In this document: in pieces, positions 63,252 to 64,000 of the stretch
Layout: each line of letters begins with the position of its first letter
How positions within the stretch are numbered: the first letter of the stretch is position 1
Source: Burkholderia sp. IMCC1007
GTDB taxonomy: Bacteria; Pseudomonadota; Gammaproteobacteria; Burkholderiales; Burkholderiaceae
Direction of reading: 5' to 3'
Assembly: GCF_027257875.1 (NCBI RefSeq)
Contig: NZ_JAPVQY010000036.1
Location: 1 to 64,000 of the forward strand
DNA length: 64,000 nucleotides
The notes under the pieces: model-generated
Seen by the model: the letters and a program-made list of their open reading frames with translations, nothing else
Database searches by the model: none
Told to the model about the DNA's origin: nothing
Translations under genes and position numbers: made by a program

Positions 63252-63441
63252 GGTGATGCTCCTGTCGATATGCGCGGTCAAAATCGGTTCGTGTCGTGTC
63301 GTGCATGCCCGTGTGCCGGGCTCGCGGCCTGCGGGCCGCCGCTGCGCGCCGCCCTCCGGCGGGGCGGATCGTCTGCGGTCGCGGCACGCTGCCGCGACGG
63401 GGCCGGACCGGCGAGCGCGCACGCTGCCGGCGTCGGTTGGG

Positions 63442-64000
63442 TCAGAACACGGCCAGCGATGCGTTCGTGATGTCGGTCATCAGCATGTAGCCGGGCGTAT
63501 GCGCGATCGCGAGCGGCAGCTTCGCTTCCATCAGCGCGGTTTGCGGCGTCACGCCGCACGCCCAGAACACCGGCAGCTCGCCGTCGCGCACCGTCACCGC
63601 ATCGCCGAAATCGGGCGCGCCGAGATCCGCGATGCCGAGGGCTTCAGGATGGCCGATATGGACCGGTGCGCCGTGCACGCCCGGGAACCGGCTCGTGATC
63701 TGCACCGCGCGGATCGCATCGGCGCCGCGCAGCGGCCGCATCGACACGACCAGCTGCCCGCCGAAGATCCCCGCGCGCCGGTTCGGGATCGACGTGCGGT
63801 ACATCGGCACGTTGCGACCCTCCTCGATGTGGCGTAGCCCGATGCCTTCGCGCGCCAGCATGTCCTCGAACGAGAACGAGCAGCCGATCGCGAACACGAC
63901 GAAATCGTCGCGCCACAGCGCTTCGAGCGATTCGACGCGCTCGGTCAGCACGCCATCTCTGTATACGTTGTAGCTCGGCACGTCGGTGCGGATGTCGAGA
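63442..64000 (-). CDS. DUF1445 / D-glutamate cyclase-type hydro-lyase (5' end beyond window)
   Basis: The frame is open from the right edge; about 186 C-terminal residues are seen, continuing upstream ([20 protein letters not shown]...). Family blocks are [91 protein letters not shown] and [32 protein letters not shown], matching DUF1445 (PF07286), whose characterised mitochondrial member converts D-glutamate to 5-oxo-D-proline. With the permease and 5-oxoprolinase downstream it suggests a glutamate/5-oxoproline pathway. GTG 63981 is internal, not the start. Confidence 0.88.
   Translation of the reverse strand, partial: LDIRTDVPSYNVYRDGVLTERVESLEALWRDDFVVFAIGCSFSFEDMLAREGIGLRHIEEGRNVPMYRTSIPNRRAGIFGGQLVVSMRPLRGADAIRAVQITSRFPGVHGAPVHIGHPEALGIADLGAPDFGDAVTVRDGELPVFWACGVTPQTALMEAKLPLAIAHTPGYMLMTDITNASLAVF

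Overview
The window is GC-rich, gene-dense and Burkholderia-like. The closest recognisable marker is a cis-2-dodecenoic acid (BDSF) quorum-sensing pair: an RpfF-type synthase (54622-55485) and a 667-residue RpfR-type PAS-GGDEF-EAL receptor (55535-57538). Their lengths and key residues match the B. cenocepacia proteins as I remember them. Together with the many LysR, AraC, two-component, MFS and ABC genes, this suggests an accessory replicon (chromosome 2) of a Burkholderia cepacia complex strain. This identification rests on recognition of the family, not on a database search. I see no rRNA, tRNA, CRISPR array, prophage or insertion sequence.

Layout. 1-2.5 kb: end of an MFS exporter, a GNAT acetyltransferase and a VirS-like AraC regulator on the minus strand. 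2.6-7.1 kb, divergent from that regulator: a small ORF, a GMC alcohol oxidoreductase and an unusual single-chain fusion of a Baeyer-Villiger monooxygenase with an HSL-type esterase. Together these could carry out alcohol to ketone to ester to acid plus alcohol. 7.3-11.6 kb: a secreted low-molecular-weight phosphatase homologue lacking its catalytic Cys, a HigB/HigA-like toxin-antitoxin pair, a DedA-PAP2-LssY fusion and a small HEXXH protein. 11.9-14.7 kb: a NarL-type two-component system and an orphan antitoxin-like gene. 14.8-19.6 kb: an MFS transporter and an orphan Tat-type substrate-binding protein, divergent from an OmpR/TctD-type two-component system.

20.2-28.9 kb: a complete branched-chain-amino-acid-type ABC transporter with fused permeases, divergent from a LysR gene translationally coupled to a FAD oxidoreductase and two carboxymuconolactone-decarboxylase/AhpD-like proteins. 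This looks like one uptake-plus-catabolism unit of unknown substrate. 29.0-33.0 kb: an ICMT-like membrane methyltransferase, then an Lrp regulator divergent from ornithine cyclodeaminase and CtlX (citrulline to ornithine to proline). 33.1-38.3 kb: a DUF2760 protein with two tandem non-canonical Hsp70s. 38.7-42.8 kb: LysR, a DSD1-type PLP enzyme, a second ornithine-cyclodeaminase-family reductase and a HAD phosphatase. 42.8-49.7 kb: GST, YCII, MarR, TetR, a saccharopine-dehydrogenase-like reductase, a PEP-mutase/isocitrate-lyase-family protein, a regulator remnant, an MFS exporter and an AraC regulator. 49.8-54.1 kb: a small protein, a DUF3857/transglutaminase-like protein and an APC (KimA-like) transporter. 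54.6-57.5 kb: rpfF and rpfR, converging on a shared hairpin. 58.2-64.0 kb: a fused 5-oxoprolinase/hydantoinase, an MFS permease and a DUF1445 (D-glutamate cyclase-type) gene running off the window edge, consistent with a 5-oxoproline/glutamate pathway.

Simple tandem repeats recur in the window. Hexamer or nonamer repeats lie in frame inside three genes, and 6-, 9-, 10- and 11-bp arrays lie in or beside intergenic regions. These are candidate length-variable sites.
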